From: Muribaculaceae bacterium
Lineage (GTDB): Bacteria; Bacteroidota; Bacteroidia; Bacteroidales; Muribaculaceae
Assembly (NCBI GenBank): GCA_009775365.1
Contig: VSPM01000040.1
Location: forward strand, 1-23,703
Direction: 5' to 3'
Length of the DNA: 23,703 bases
In this document: positions 6,591 to 15,087 of the stretch, piece after piece
How positions within the stretch are numbered: position 1 is the stretch's first letter
Layout: the number at the start of each line of letters is the position of its first letter
Notes under the pieces: model-generated
Told to the model about the DNA's origin: nothing
The model's database searches: none
What the model saw: only the letters and a program-made list of their open reading frames with translations
Program-made: the position numbers and the translations under genes

Positions 6591-6622
6591 CAAAATTACA
6601 AATAAATATTGAGAACCGCAAA
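6591..6622 (-). promoter_or_regulatory. Bacteroidetes-type promoter of the polysaccharide locus
   Basis: On the minus strand TTTG (6619-6622) is followed after 20 bp by TAATTTTG (6591-6598), fitting TTTG/TAnnTTTG exactly. The start of transcription would be near 6584, leaving a leader of about 180 nt before the ATG at 6405. No other consensus promoter was seen before the dehydratase, so this probably drives both genes. Confidence 0.7.
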
Positions 6623-6706
6623 TTTTTTACATTTTTCAATGTTTGTTGAATTATGATAAAATTGCAACGGAGGTTATTCGCGGTTTTCTGCAAAGTTATA
6701 ATGAAT

Positions 6707-6740
6707 GATAATCCCCGGCTCTGCGGAACCGGGGATTATC
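6707..6740 (-). terminator. Terminator hairpin of the cysteine peptidase gene
   Basis: GATAATCCCCGG (6707-6718) and CCGGGGATTATC (6729-6740) form a perfect 12-bp stem with a 10-nt loop, beginning 13 bp past the stop at 6754. The sequence after it on the minus strand is AT-rich without a long U-run. It separates the peptidase from the capsule promoter. Confidence 0.75.
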
Positions 6741-6753
6741 ACAAAAGTGCGTT

Positions 6754-8142
6754 TTAACGGTCGATAAACATGGGGTCCCAGGCCGGTAGGAGCGTGGGTG
6801 TCTGTTTGAGGATTTTGAGTGTCTCGGCCGGGACATATTTTTTGTTGACAACAAGACGGAACATGTATTCGTCAAACCAGCGGTCTGTCATTATAAGGTG
6901 CCCGTCGTTTGCCCCAGGCCCCCAGCTGTTCTCCACCATCCATTTGACAGGCTTGCCATTGCTGTCGAGGTCTACGGCCACGAGCGTCATGGCGTGGGAC
7001 GATGCGCTGTCGAATGTGCGGATACGGTCGGCCTTATCCATGCCGAACTTCACGCCAAACAGGTCGTCATAGTCATAGTTGCCCGGGTCGAGGAGCCCGC
7101 GTTCACGGTCGAGGAATTTGCCTACGTCGCAAGAGAAATACATCATCTCGTCTCCCTTGATGCTCTCTATGGCCATTTTCTTTATCTCGTCGACCGGGAG
7201 ATTGATATATGTCCAGTTGCTTCCGTCGTAGGTGTGGCGGTCATAGTCTATTTCATAGAGTCTGTAATACTCGCGAGAGGGATCGTTCATGAGCATCACA
7301 TAGTCATTCTTGAGGTCGTTCCCTGCAAATTCCTTATAGAATTGCTGAGGCGTGTAGGTCTTTGTGCTGACCACATTCCCGTCTTTGTCCTTGCGTGTCC
7401 AGGTGAACTCGGTAGGCGGCACGCCGAGGGTTAGTGCGAGAATCCTGTAAACTTCCTTCAGGTCAGCCTCTTTTGCCGTTGCCAATTCAGAAGACGATGC
7501 CCCGTCGGCGGCCATTCTGCGGAGCGCGAGCCCCTGTTCACGAAGCTTGCGGCTCACCATGCGTCCCATTTTGGCAGAGTTGGAGCTGGAGAAAGTTTCA
7601 ACCATAGCGCTTTTCGGCACAATGCCATATTTCATGAGATTGTCGGAAAGACCTGTGTACTGCCCGCCGTCGCTAAGCGGATGCTGGAAGAGCCATTCCA
7701 CCTTCTTGTCGTCGGAAGGGAGAGAGGAGGTGTCGATAATGGCTTGCAGAAACAGGTTGGCCTTCTCAAGCTGGTCGTAGAAAAAGTTATAGTTCTGCGA
7801 GAGCTCAAGCTCCGGGATGTCGTGCCCGGCCATGATCTGAGAGCGTAGAATGTTCAGCCCTGTGAAAAGCCAGCATCTGCCGGAAGATTTCTGGTCTGTT
7901 ATCCCTTTGCTTTTCACCCTGTTTGAGAAATTGTTGTCAAACAGGTTCTTGTTTTCGGCGCTGGTGGCCAGCACGTCGATGTCTGTGCCGCGCAGAGCAT
8001 TGACAATAGCCTTGTCGGAGCCTTCATTTTTGAAAGAAGAGCGGAGGCGAGAGAGCATGGAGGCGTCGATGCCTCCATCGTTAGCCGCAAACGCCGAAGC
8101 AGCCGCCGCGCATATCAAAGAAGTGATAAGAATGCGTTTCAT
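6754..8142 (-). CDS. pepC: Exported aminopeptidase C / bleomycin hydrolase-like cysteine peptidase (family C1B)
   Basis: The 462-aa protein begins with a signal peptide (MKRILITSLI, an alanine-rich stretch, cleavage near AFA-AN at about residue 19-20). The papain-like catalytic residues of family C1B are all present: Q84 and C90 in DQKSSGRCW, H383 in SSHAMTL and N405 in ENSWG. The C-terminal PAWDPM is close to the conserved end of bleomycin hydrolases, where the tail controls aminopeptidase activity. Cytoplasmic relatives are hexameric aminopeptidases; the signal peptide places this one in the periplasm or outside the inner membrane, as is common in Bacteroidetes. It probably trims peptides taken up by the cell. 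It has its own downstream terminator, and two hairpins separate it from the glycerol operon upstream, so it is likely transcribed alone. No consensus promoter was found upstream of it. Confidence 0.92.
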   Translation of the reverse strand: MKRILITSLICAAAASAFAANDGGIDASMLSRLRSSFKNEGSDKAIVNALRGTDIDVLATSAENKNLFDNNFSNRVKSKGITDQKSSGRCWLFTGLNILRSQIMAGHDIPELELSQNYNFFYDQLEKANLFLQAIIDTSSLPSDDKKVEWLFQHPLSDGGQYTGLSDNLMKYGIVPKSAMVETFSSSNSAKMGRMVSRKLREQGLALRRMAADGASSSELATAKEADLKEVYRILALTLGVPPTEFTWTRKDKDGNVVSTKTYTPQQFYKEFAGNDLKNDYVMLMNDPSREYYRLYEIDYDRHTYDGSNWTYINLPVDEIKKMAIESIKGDEMMYFSCDVGKFLDRERGLLDPGNYDYDDLFGVKFGMDKADRIRTFDSASSHAMTLVAVDLDSNGKPVKWMVENSWGPGANDGHLIMTDRWFDEYMFRLVVNKKYVPAETLKILKQTPTLLPAWDPMFIDR

Positions 8143-8223
8143 GATACTGTTATAGGTTTTATCGTTATGAATGCGTGCGGTCTGTAACCGCGATGCGAAT
8201 TTACAAAAAAAATGCTAAAAGAG

Positions 8224-8254
8224 CAAGCGGACATCCCGTTGGGACATCCGCTTG
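8224..8254 (-). terminator. Rho-independent terminator of the glycerol operon
   Basis: CAAGCGGA (8224-8231) pairs with TCCGCTTG (8247-8254), with an inner TCCC/GGGA pairing across a 2-nt mismatch and a 3-nt loop. On the minus strand the stem is followed by a T-rich run that includes TTTTTTTT. It lies 47 bp past the glpF stop and is the main end of the operon. Confidence 0.85.
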
Positions 8255-8261
8255 GCAGGTG

Positions 8262-8281
8262 ATCGGCCTGTCGGGGCCGAT
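8262..8281 (-). terminator. Second hairpin between glpF and the main terminator
   Basis: ATCGGCC (8262-8268) and GGCCGAT (8275-8281) form a perfect 7-bp stem with a 6-nt loop, 20 bp after the glpF stop and just before the U-tract hairpin. It has no U-tract of its own and probably protects the 3' end of the message or helps termination. Confidence 0.6.
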
Positions 8282-8300
8282 GAGGTTATGGAGCATTTTG

Positions 8301-9074
8301 TTAAAAACAGAGTTGCGGGGCAGGGTAGGCGAGGAGATAGAGTTTAAACACGAGCACGGCGAACGCGGCTCCGATTATCGGGCCTGCGAGCGGCACCCAT
8401 GCATATTTCCACTGGCTGTCGCCTTTCCCTTTGATCAGGAGGATATGGTGGGCGAAGCGGGGGCCGATGTCGCGGGCAGGGTTGATGGCATAGCCCGTGG
8501 TGCCGCCGAGGGCCATTCCGATCACAACCACAAGAAGGGCAACCGGAAGGACCCCGATTGAGCCGAGCCCCACTTCAGATGTGTTGCCTCTTTCGGCAAG
8601 GAAAAGGATTACAAGTATGAGCACGAATGTGCCTATTGCCTCAGAGATGAAATTTCGGCGCAGATTCTTTATAGCCGGGATGGTGGAGAACACCCCGAGC
8701 TTGGTTTCCTTGCTTTCGGTGATGTCGAAATGGTCTTTATAGAAAACGTAGACCACGACTCCGCCGAGAAATGCCCCGACAAACTGTGATATGATATAGG
8801 GCAACACCATTCCCCAGTCGAATTTTCCTGCCATTGCGAGGCCAAGCGTCACGGCCGGGTTCAGATGTGCTCCCGTGTAAGGCCCGGCGATGAACACTCC
8901 GCACATCACTGCCAGTCCCCATGCGAGGGTGATTACAATCCAGCCGCCTCCGTTCCCTTTCGAGCCTTTGAGCGTGGTGCAGGCCACTACGCCACACCCA
9001 AGGAGAATCATGACAAAAGTGCCAAGAAATTCAAAGAAACATTGCAGGAAAAACGGTATTTCGATAGCTTCCAT
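8301..9074 (-). CDS. glpF: Glycerol uptake facilitator (aquaglyceroporin, MIP family)
   Basis: This 257-aa inner-membrane channel has the six-span MIP fold with both half-helix motifs: NPA at 72-74 (HLNPAVTLG) and NPA at 198-200 followed by R201 and D202 (NPARD). The Asp after the selectivity-filter Arg is the mark of glycerol-conducting members rather than water-specific ones. It lets glycerol diffuse into the cell, where GlpK traps it by phosphorylation. It is the last gene of the glp operon, 30 bp after glpK. The length and motifs are normal, and nothing looks broken. Two hairpins follow it. Confidence 0.95.
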   Translation of the reverse strand: MEAIEIPFFLQCFFEFLGTFVMILLGCGVVACTTLKGSKGNGGGWIVITLAWGLAVMCGVFIAGPYTGAHLNPAVTLGLAMAGKFDWGMVLPYIISQFVGAFLGGVVVYVFYKDHFDITESKETKLGVFSTIPAIKNLRRNFISEAIGTFVLILVILFLAERGNTSEVGLGSIGVLPVALLVVVIGMALGGTTGYAINPARDIGPRFAHHILLIKGKGDSQWKYAWVPLAGPIIGAAFAVLVFKLYLLAYPAPQLCF

Positions 9075-9104
9075 AATAATATGAATATAGGGTTGACGGG
9101 AGAT

Positions 9105-10598
9105 TCAGATAGTGTCTTTTGTGATTACTCGCGACACTGCGTTATGCCATCCGCGAAGCTCTTTTTTCACTTTCTCGCGATCATCGGAGGGATGGAACCG
9201 GCGGTCGATCTGCCACTGCTCGTTTATTTCTTCAGTGTCTTTCCAGTATCCTGCGGCAAGTCCGGCAAGATATGCGGCTCCGAGAGCTGTCGTTTCTGTC
9301 ACTTTCGGGCGAAGCACCTCCGTGTTGAGTATGTCGCTTTGGAACTGCATTAGAAGGTTATTGCGCGACGCTCCGCCGTCTACTTTAAGATTAGCCATTT
9401 CAAGACCGCAATCGCGCTCCATGGCTTTAACAATGTCATAGGTCTGATAAGCAATCCCCTCGAGGGCGGCGCGTGCTATATGGGCAGTGGTGGTGCCTCT
9501 TGAGATGCCGGAAATGGAGCCTCTGGCATATTGGTCCCAATAAGGGGCGCCAAGGCCCGTGAGGGCAGGCACGAAATAAACGCCGTCTGTGTCGGGCACA
9601 GAAGCTGCCAAAGCCTCCACTTCTTCCGACGAGTGTATGCAGTGCATCCCGTCGCGAAGCCATTGCACCACGGAGCCTCCTACAAATATCGAGCCTTCAA
9701 GCGCATAAGTCACTTTGTCTCCAATCTGCCAGGCTATAGTTGAGAGGAGGCGGTTTTTGGAGATTATAGGCTTGCCGCCTGTGTTCATGAGTAGGAAGCA
9801 CCCTGTGCCATAAGTGTTTTTCACAGCTCCGGGCTGCACACACATCTGTCCGAACAAGGCAGCCTGCTGGTCGCCGGCCACTCCTGCGATCGGAATTTCG
9901 TGTGCAAATATTGTCGTGGCGGTGTAAGCCATTATTCCGCTGCTCGGCTTCACTTCAGGCATCATCGACAGCGGGATTCCGAAAAGTTCGAGGAGTTCGC
10001 GGTCCCATTCGAGAGTGTGTATGTTGAAGAACATTGTGCGCGAAGCGTTGGTGACGTCTGTGACATGCACCCGGTTGCGGGTCAGGCAAGAGATAAGCCA
10101 GGAGTCGACAGTGCCGAATCTGAGTTTCCCTTCTTCAGCACGCTTGCGGGCTCCCGGCACATTGTCAAGAATCCATTTCACCTTTGTGGCACTGAAATAG
10201 GCGTCGATTATCAGTCCTGTTTTCTGCTGAATCATATCGGCATAACCCTCTTCGCGAAGCCGGTCGCAATATTCCGAGGTGCGTCGGTCTTGCCACACGA
10301 TGGCATTGTAGACAGGCTCGCCTGTGTCGGCGTCCCACACTATTGTCGTTTCTCGCTGATTAGTGATACCGATGGCCGCTATGTTGTGGCCGTTGATGCC
10401 TATTTTGGAAATCGCTTCGGCTATCACCGAAGCCTCAGAGCTCCAGATGTCGTGAGGATTATGCTCCACCCATCCTGACTTAGGAAATATCTGAGGAAAC
10501 TCATGTTGCGCTGAAGAGCAGATGTTGCCTATATGGTCGAAGACAATGGCTCGGCTGCTGCTTGTTCCCTGGTCAAGGGAGAGAATGTATTTTTCCAT
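9105..10598 (-). CDS. glpK: Glycerol kinase
   Basis: The 497-aa protein is a full-length FGGY-family glycerol kinase. The N-terminal ATP-binding signature DQGTSSSRAIVFD is at residues 9-21, followed by the glycerol-contacting NQRETT, the WQDRRT motif, and GVAGDQQAALFGQ, which holds the catalytic Asp. It converts glycerol and ATP to sn-glycerol-3-phosphate in the cytoplasm. It sits 49 bp after glpC and 30 bp before glpF, so substrate entry and trapping are encoded side by side. The start at 10598 (MEKYILSLDQG) gives the usual N-terminus. Expression is expected to follow the operon; no regulator gene of the GlpR type lies in the window. Confidence 0.97.
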   Translation of the reverse strand: MEKYILSLDQGTSSSRAIVFDHIGNICSSAQHEFPQIFPKSGWVEHNPHDIWSSEASVIAEAISKIGINGHNIAAIGITNQRETTIVWDADTGEPVYNAIVWQDRRTSEYCDRLREEGYADMIQQKTGLIIDAYFSATKVKWILDNVPGARKRAEEGKLRFGTVDSWLISCLTRNRVHVTDVTNASRTMFFNIHTLEWDRELLELFGIPLSMMPEVKPSSGIMAYTATTIFAHEIPIAGVAGDQQAALFGQMCVQPGAVKNTYGTGCFLLMNTGGKPIISKNRLLSTIAWQIGDKVTYALEGSIFVGGSVVQWLRDGMHCIHSSEEVEALAASVPDTDGVYFVPALTGLGAPYWDQYARGSISGISRGTTTAHIARAALEGIAYQTYDIVKAMERDCGLEMANLKVDGGASRNNLLMQFQSDILNTEVLRPKVTETTALGAAYLAGLAAGYWKDTEEINEQWQIDRRFHPSDDREKVKKELRGWHNAVSRVITKDTI

Positions 10599-10647
10599 GG
10601 TATTTAAGCATTAAATTATTAAGATTCGGGGCAAAGGTCCGTAAGGT

Positions 10648-11913
10648 TTAAGACGGTGAAGAATTTGCAAGCATGGTTTTTTCAACGTCGATTGCGTCGG
10701 CAAGCACGGAAACAGGGTTAAGAACGGACACTCCTGCTGACATTTCAATCTGCCATTTGCAAGTTTCGCAATCGCAGGCCACGAAATCGCATCCGCTCTC
10801 TTTAATCTGCCTGAACAGCGGCTCTCCTATGCCCTGGGAGTATTCATAGTTCTCTTTTTTGAAGCCATATGTGCCGGCTATTCCGCAGCAATGAGAGTCG
10901 AGGTGAATAAACTCAAGCCCGGGAATCATCTTCAGCAGAGATGTAGAATAGATTGTCCAGCCAAGTTTCTCCATGTGGCAAGGCACATGATATGCCACCC
11001 TTTTATGATAGTCGTTACGGAATACTATTTTAACGTCGCCATTGTCGATAAGCCGGTAGATCAGGCGGGTGGCGAGTTCAATGTGGTCGCGCACGTCATG
11101 GTTGTCAAGTTTCAGGAGATGCGGATACTCGTCGCGAAGTGTGAAGCAGCAGGTAGATGATGTGGCAACCACGTCGTCACCTCGTTCCACGGCCTCTCGA
11201 ATTGCTTTAAGATTTTGCCGGCCGTCGCGAGTGGCCTCATCTATGCATCGGTTGGCTATTTTCGCTACCCCGCAACATTTTTCGCCGTCGAGCAGCCTCA
11301 CGCCTATGCCGAGCGCATTCAGAACTTTTACAAGGTCTTTGCCGAGTTGCGGGAAATTATAGTTTACGTAGCATCCGTGAAAATACGACACTTTCCTTGC
11401 ATAGCCCTCTTGCTTCTCGGCGGCTTCCTTGCGGAACCATGTCTCGAATTTTTCTGAGGAATATTTCGGGAACGTGCGATGATCGTCAATTTTCATCACC
11501 TTGTCAAGAATCAGTTTCACGGGTTTCAGCCCGAGAGTGAAATTCACAATCGGCGCCATGGCCGTAGCCATCGAGCCCATGAAGTCGGTGTTGGCGAGCA
11601 TAGTGTCGCGCAGAGAAGGCTTGTGGCTGCTGTATTTTATGCGTGCCGCCTGAATAATGTCGCCAATTTTCACGTTGTTGGGGCATGCCACCTCACAGCG
11701 TTTGCAGTTTAGGCAGTATTTCAGGGCTTCGTCATAGAAGAAAGGTCTCTTAAGCCGGTAGCGCTCTCCATCCGGGCCGGCCTGTTTGGGACCCGGATAG
11801 TCGGGATTTACCGCAGTGACAGGGCAATATACGGTGCAAATAGTGCACTTTATGCACGATTCAAAATTGTTGTCGCTTATATTTTGTTGCTGGAGATCCA
11901 TATCGCTTTTCAA
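10648..11913 (-). CDS. glpC: Anaerobic glycerol-3-phosphate dehydrogenase subunit C
   Basis: This 421-aa iron-sulfur protein has two [4Fe-4S] ferredoxin motifs: C20, C23, C26, C30 and C67, C70, C73, C77. Two CCG domains follow, seen as the pairs YFHGC...EKCCG and YHVPC...SHCCG, which resemble the heterodisulfide reductase subunit that binds a further cluster. GlpC anchors the GlpAB dimer at the membrane and passes electrons from glycerol-3-phosphate to menaquinone. It contains no obvious membrane-spanning helix, as in other GlpC proteins. It starts 21 bp after glpB. The order A-B-C matches the operon of enteric bacteria. Confidence 0.94.
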   Translation of the reverse strand: MKSDMDLQQQNISDNNFESCIKCTICTVYCPVTAVNPDYPGPKQAGPDGERYRLKRPFFYDEALKYCLNCKRCEVACPNNVKIGDIIQAARIKYSSHKPSLRDTMLANTDFMGSMATAMAPIVNFTLGLKPVKLILDKVMKIDDHRTFPKYSSEKFETWFRKEAAEKQEGYARKVSYFHGCYVNYNFPQLGKDLVKVLNALGIGVRLLDGEKCCGVAKIANRCIDEATRDGRQNLKAIREAVERGDDVVATSSTCCFTLRDEYPHLLKLDNHDVRDHIELATRLIYRLIDNGDVKIVFRNDYHKRVAYHVPCHMEKLGWTIYSTSLLKMIPGLEFIHLDSHCCGIAGTYGFKKENYEYSQGIGEPLFRQIKESGCDFVACDCETCKWQIEMSAGVSVLNPVSVLADAIDVEKTMLANSSPS

Positions 11914-11934
11914 TTAAAGGTTTGTAATCGCCGG

Positions 11935-13176
11935 TTAAGAACATATTTTTGAGGCTGCGTGCAGAGCCGTCGCAAGGGTGATTCCTGCGCCCGACCCCTC
12001 TTTGAGAGCGTTGAATCCGGCAAGGAGAGCGCCGGTGGCATAAAGGTTTTCGATTGTGTGGCCGTTCAGCGACGGTCGGAATTCAGAGTCGGTGGTGACG
12101 CCTATCCCCATATAAGGCTGCGGAGAGAAGAAGTCTTTGTCATACCATTTTGTGCGGTCGCCTGTATCATTGAGGTCGAGGCCGAATATCGGCTCATATA
12201 TGCGGTCGATATTGGCAATAAGCCCGTGGCCGAAGAAACTGCCTGTGCAAATCACGAAATTGTCGGCCTCTATGGGCATATCCCCGAAATTCACGGTGTA
12301 TACACGTTTCAGTCTTTGGCCATCAAAGACTCCTTTCTTTACGGTGTCGCCGGGAATGAATGTGCCGCCGAGTCTTATAAAATAGTCACGCAGGCTCAGC
12401 TGGCATCTCACGCCCGGCACGGAGGCCGGAGTAGTGGCAATGAAATTTACGGGCCTGTCGATCTGATTCCGTAGCCGGCGCACCGGCTCGTCGCTAAACA
12501 TTCCCAGCACCGCCGGAACGATAGCTTCGTCGGCTCCTCTCGATGCCATGTTGATTTCTTTTGCGAGTGAATCCACGGCGTCATTGCGCAGGAATCGCGA
12601 CATGTTGGTGGCTCTCATCTCAGTGGTGCTTTTGCGCAATGGCGCGAGCTGCGGGATGTCGATAGCGGAGATAGTGCATGAGGCTCCATGCTTGTCCAGC
12701 CCGTTTCTCAGAAAATTCGGATAAAAGTCGATATATCCCGCGATATTTACGATTGCGTATTTTTTCCCTTCAATCTGAGATGGATGGTCTGCCATGAAAT
12801 ATTCGTCGAGCGTTAGCCACGCCGGTTTCAGAAACCCCATTGGGGTGAGCCTGTAATGGTTTCTCTCAAGGGAGCCTTTCACTTTTATCCCCGCCTCTTG
12901 AAGCAGGGGGGCAACCTTGGAGAGAAGCTCGGCAGTGTGAGGTATCCCTATTTTTTTGTAAGGATGAGAGTCAGGAAGACGTTCCGCCTCCATGAGCGGG
13001 TGGTCGATGACCATGTTGCCGTCAATATTGCCTAAAAATTCAAAAGAGCCCGACCAAAAATGCAGCGCGCTCTGCCCGGCCGATATTATGGCAGTCTTTT
13101 TCCCTGCTCTCTGAGAAACCACTGCCGCAATGAGGCCGCTCAGGCCTCCACCTATGATTATATTGTCGAACCTCAT
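11935..13176 (-). CDS. glpB: Anaerobic glycerol-3-phosphate dehydrogenase subunit B
   Basis: A 413-aa flavoprotein beginning MRFDNIIIGGGLSGLIAA, a classic dinucleotide-binding fold for FAD. Length and position between glpA and glpC fit GlpB, which links the catalytic GlpA subunit to the iron-sulfur subunit. A C-terminal segment near NLYATGALLAGFNALKEGSG is the usual second FAD-contact region. It starts 42 bp after glpA and ends 21 bp before glpC. No truncation is seen. The family can be confused with other FAD reductases, but the context makes the call firm. Confidence 0.92.
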   Translation of the reverse strand: MRFDNIIIGGGLSGLIAAVVSQRAGKKTAIISAGQSALHFWSGSFEFLGNIDGNMVIDHPLMEAERLPDSHPYKKIGIPHTAELLSKVAPLLQEAGIKVKGSLERNHYRLTPMGFLKPAWLTLDEYFMADHPSQIEGKKYAIVNIAGYIDFYPNFLRNGLDKHGASCTISAIDIPQLAPLRKSTTEMRATNMSRFLRNDAVDSLAKEINMASRGADEAIVPAVLGMFSDEPVRRLRNQIDRPVNFIATTPASVPGVRCQLSLRDYFIRLGGTFIPGDTVKKGVFDGQRLKRVYTVNFGDMPIEADNFVICTGSFFGHGLIANIDRIYEPIFGLDLNDTGDRTKWYDKDFFSPQPYMGIGVTTDSEFRPSLNGHTIENLYATGALLAGFNALKEGSGAGITLATALHAASKICS

Positions 13177-13218
13177 AATTGTCGTGTTATAAGTTTAGCG
13201 GCCGTGCCGCTGTCTGAA

Positions 13219-14838
13219 TCATAAATGACTGTCGCCAAGGCCTATCACCCCTTGATAGAGCCATGACGTGAACTGCACTTCGCAGAGTGTCTCGCCCCAG
13301 CATACAGGATACATTCCGTGCCAGCGTTCTTCCATGAACGATGCGAGGTCTTTGAGCGAACGGTCGGAACAGTTGTCGTGCTTGTCGAGCAGCCCGGCCC
13401 CGCGGCATGCGCAAAGCTCGCCCTGGCATGTGCCCATGCCGAGGCGTGTTCTGCGGCGAAGATTTATCAGATTATGCACATGCAGCTCATTAATGGCATA
13501 GTTCACTTCAGCCACGCTCACCTGCTCGCATTCACACACAAGGGCATCGTCGGAGTCTGAACGCGACTCTATTTTTCCTGTCCAGCTGCCGTGTCTCCCT
13601 TCTGCTGCTTTTTGCTCAGTGCTGAGCTCGATGATATGCGCCCTGCGTTCCTCGTCTTTGGAGTCAGGCTCTGAACCCGGCAGAGGAATCTCGGCAGTTT
13701 CGCAAGGCTTGTCTATATTCAGTTTTTTGCATGCGAGGTTTGTGGCCTCTTCTGCCATCAGCCTGTATGTTATCAGTTTTCCGCCGGTGATGGTGATAAA
13801 ACCTTCAAGCCCGTCGCGCTTGGCATGGTCAAGGCACACGATTCCGCGGCTGATGCTTCGTCCGGTAGGGTCGCTGTCATCGGCTACGAGCGGACGCACA
13901 CCGGCGTAGGCCCTGAGCACACGGGTGTAGGCAAGCGCCGGCGAGAGTTTTTCTCCTTCGCGAAGCAGGAGGTCGACTTCTTCCGGGGTGACTTCCATAT
14001 GGTCGATTTCATCAAACGGTATTCTTGTGGATGTCGTGCCTATTATGGATATTGTGTCAGCCGGCACTAAGATGTCGGCGTCTCCCGGCTTGCGGCATCG
14101 ATTTACGACCATGTTGTTGACGCGATGTCCGAAAATCAACAACGCTCCCTTGGCGGGGTACATGTTGATATTCACGCCGGCAAGTTTAGCGATATGATGC
14201 CCCCAGATTCCGGCGGCGTTTATTGTGACTTTTCCATGAATTACGGTCTCTTCTCCATTGTGATGGTTGCGCAATCTGACTCCGGTAATCGAGTTGCCGC
14301 TTTTCTCGAAACCGATTACCTCGTGATAAGTAATTATGTCGGCTCCATGCATTCTTGCGTCAAGCACGTTTGCAGTGGTTAGCCGGAAAGGGTCGATTGA
14401 GCCGTCCGGCACTTTTACAGCGCCGATGATGTCCGGATTTACGGCAGGCTCAATCTTTACGGCCTCTTTGGGGTCGAGCACGTCAACATGTATCCCGGCT
14501 TTGAAGCAGTCATTGACGAATGCATCCTGATAGTTAAGGTCGTCTTCGGGTAAAGTCACGAACAATCCGCCTGTCTCTTCCACGCAATGACGGGCAATGC
14601 GTTTCAGAATAATATTCTCTTTGATGCACTCGGAGGCTGATTCCGGGTCGGTGTGGGCATATCTTGCGCCGCTGTGAAGAAGCCCGTGGTTGCGTCCGGT
14701 TGCTCCGGCGGTGAAGTCAAGGCGCTCCGCCAAGATGGTCTTGAGACCTCTCAGGGCGCAGTCGCGGGCGGTTCCGGCTCCTGTGGCGCCGCCGCCTATA
14801 ATTATGACGTCGTATTCTTTTCGGGGTGTGTTTTCCAT
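13219..14838 (-). CDS. glpA: Anaerobic glycerol-3-phosphate dehydrogenase subunit A
   Basis: The 539-aa protein has an N-terminal FAD-binding motif (VIIIGGGATGAG, residues 11-22) and the DAO-type catalytic domain with GATGRNHGLLHSGARY (45-60), typical of glycerol-3-phosphate dehydrogenases. The C-terminus has a BFD-like [2Fe-2S] domain with C435, C437, C471 and C476, which separates GlpA from the aerobic GlpD. It oxidises glycerol-3-phosphate to dihydroxyacetone phosphate and passes electrons to GlpB and GlpC. It is the first gene of the operon. About 250 bp with repeats separates it from tkt, so the operon promoter should lie there, although no perfect consensus was found. Confidence 0.95.
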   Translation of the reverse strand: MENTPRKEYDVIIIGGGATGAGTARDCALRGLKTILAERLDFTAGATGRNHGLLHSGARYAHTDPESASECIKENIILKRIARHCVEETGGLFVTLPEDDLNYQDAFVNDCFKAGIHVDVLDPKEAVKIEPAVNPDIIGAVKVPDGSIDPFRLTTANVLDARMHGADIITYHEVIGFEKSGNSITGVRLRNHHNGEETVIHGKVTINAAGIWGHHIAKLAGVNINMYPAKGALLIFGHRVNNMVVNRCRKPGDADILVPADTISIIGTTSTRIPFDEIDHMEVTPEEVDLLLREGEKLSPALAYTRVLRAYAGVRPLVADDSDPTGRSISRGIVCLDHAKRDGLEGFITITGGKLITYRLMAEEATNLACKKLNIDKPCETAEIPLPGSEPDSKDEERRAHIIELSTEQKAAEGRHGSWTGKIESRSDSDDALVCECEQVSVAEVNYAINELHVHNLINLRRRTRLGMGTCQGELCACRGAGLLDKHDNCSDRSLKDLASFMEERWHGMYPVCWGETLCEVQFTSWLYQGVIGLGDSHL

Positions 14839-14861
14839 AGCAAATAAATGATGAATAGAAG

Positions 14862-14876
14862 TAAGGGCAACCCTTA
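14862..14876. promoter_or_regulatory. Short palindrome just upstream of glpA
   Basis: TAAGGG (14862-14867) and CCCTTA (14871-14876) flank CAA, 24-38 bp before the glpA start. It could be an operator or a leader hairpin of the glycerol operon. TAAGGGCA recurs without its partner near 14900. No regulator is assigned. Confidence 0.35.
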
Positions 14877-14938
14877 GGTGCGTTTGAATTCATAACAATA
14901 AGGGCATTGTTAAGGTTTCTGAATATAATGTATTAATT

Positions 14939-14973
14939 GGATTAAGAAGATTTAAAACTGGATTAAGAAGATT
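14939..14973. repeat. Two 14-bp direct repeats, period 21 bp
   Basis: GGATTAAGAAGATT occurs at 14939-14952 and 14960-14973, next to the tkt terminator and upstream of glpA. A period of 21 bp puts the copies on the same face of the helix, as paired regulator sites often are. A slippage duplication is the simpler explanation. Confidence 0.55.
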
Positions 14974-14974
14974 A

Positions 14975-15022
14975 AAAGAGAGAGGAATCAGCAGGGGTTG
15001 GTCTGCCGATTCCTCTCTCTTT
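14975..15022 (-). terminator. Strong terminator after transketolase
   Basis: AAAGAGAGAGGAATC (14975-14989) and GATTCCTCTCTCTTT (15008-15022) form a perfect 15-bp stem; the loop contains a further GCAG/CTGC pairing. On the minus strand it is followed by a T-rich stretch (TAATCTTCTTAATCC). It lies 66 bp after the tkt stop and separates tkt from the glp operon. Confidence 0.85.
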
Positions 15023-15059
15023 AAATGAGCTGATAGACTATAAATGAATTGATAGACTA
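15022..15059. repeat. 19-bp tandem duplication
   Basis: Two adjacent 19-bp units (15022-15040 and 15041-15059), of the form TAAATGA then two variable bases then TGATAGACTA, match at 17 of 19 positions. They lie between the tkt stop and its terminator stem. Like the repeats at 14939-14973, this looks like local slippage. Confidence 0.6.
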
Positions 15060-15087
15060 TGCTGGCTCGCATCGTTTGTCATGATGC

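Larger units (their letters stand above)
6406..6753. other. Intergenic region between the cysteine peptidase and the capsule-locus antiterminator gene
   Basis: This 348-bp stretch holds, on the minus strand, the terminator hairpin of the peptidase gene (6707-6740), a consensus promoter (6591-6622), and a leader of about 180 nt with one clear hairpin (6540-6555). I looked for long inverted repeats flanking the promoter, as in the invertible capsule promoters of Bacteroides, and found none. No gene of normal size is present. Confidence 0.6.

Noticed and set aside
6406..6753. An invertible capsule promoter flanked by inverted repeats
   Set aside because: Only short pairings (for example AACCGC/GCGGTT, 6 bp) were found around the promoter, too short for a site-specific inversion site.
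6898..7434. Plus-strand open frame of 178 codons opposite the cysteine peptidase
   Set aside because: The minus-strand frame contains the full catalytic triad; this one has no recognisable content.
14890..15072. Minus-strand open frame of 60 codons after transketolase
   Set aside because: It is made of a terminator stem and tandem repeats, so the open frame is incidental.
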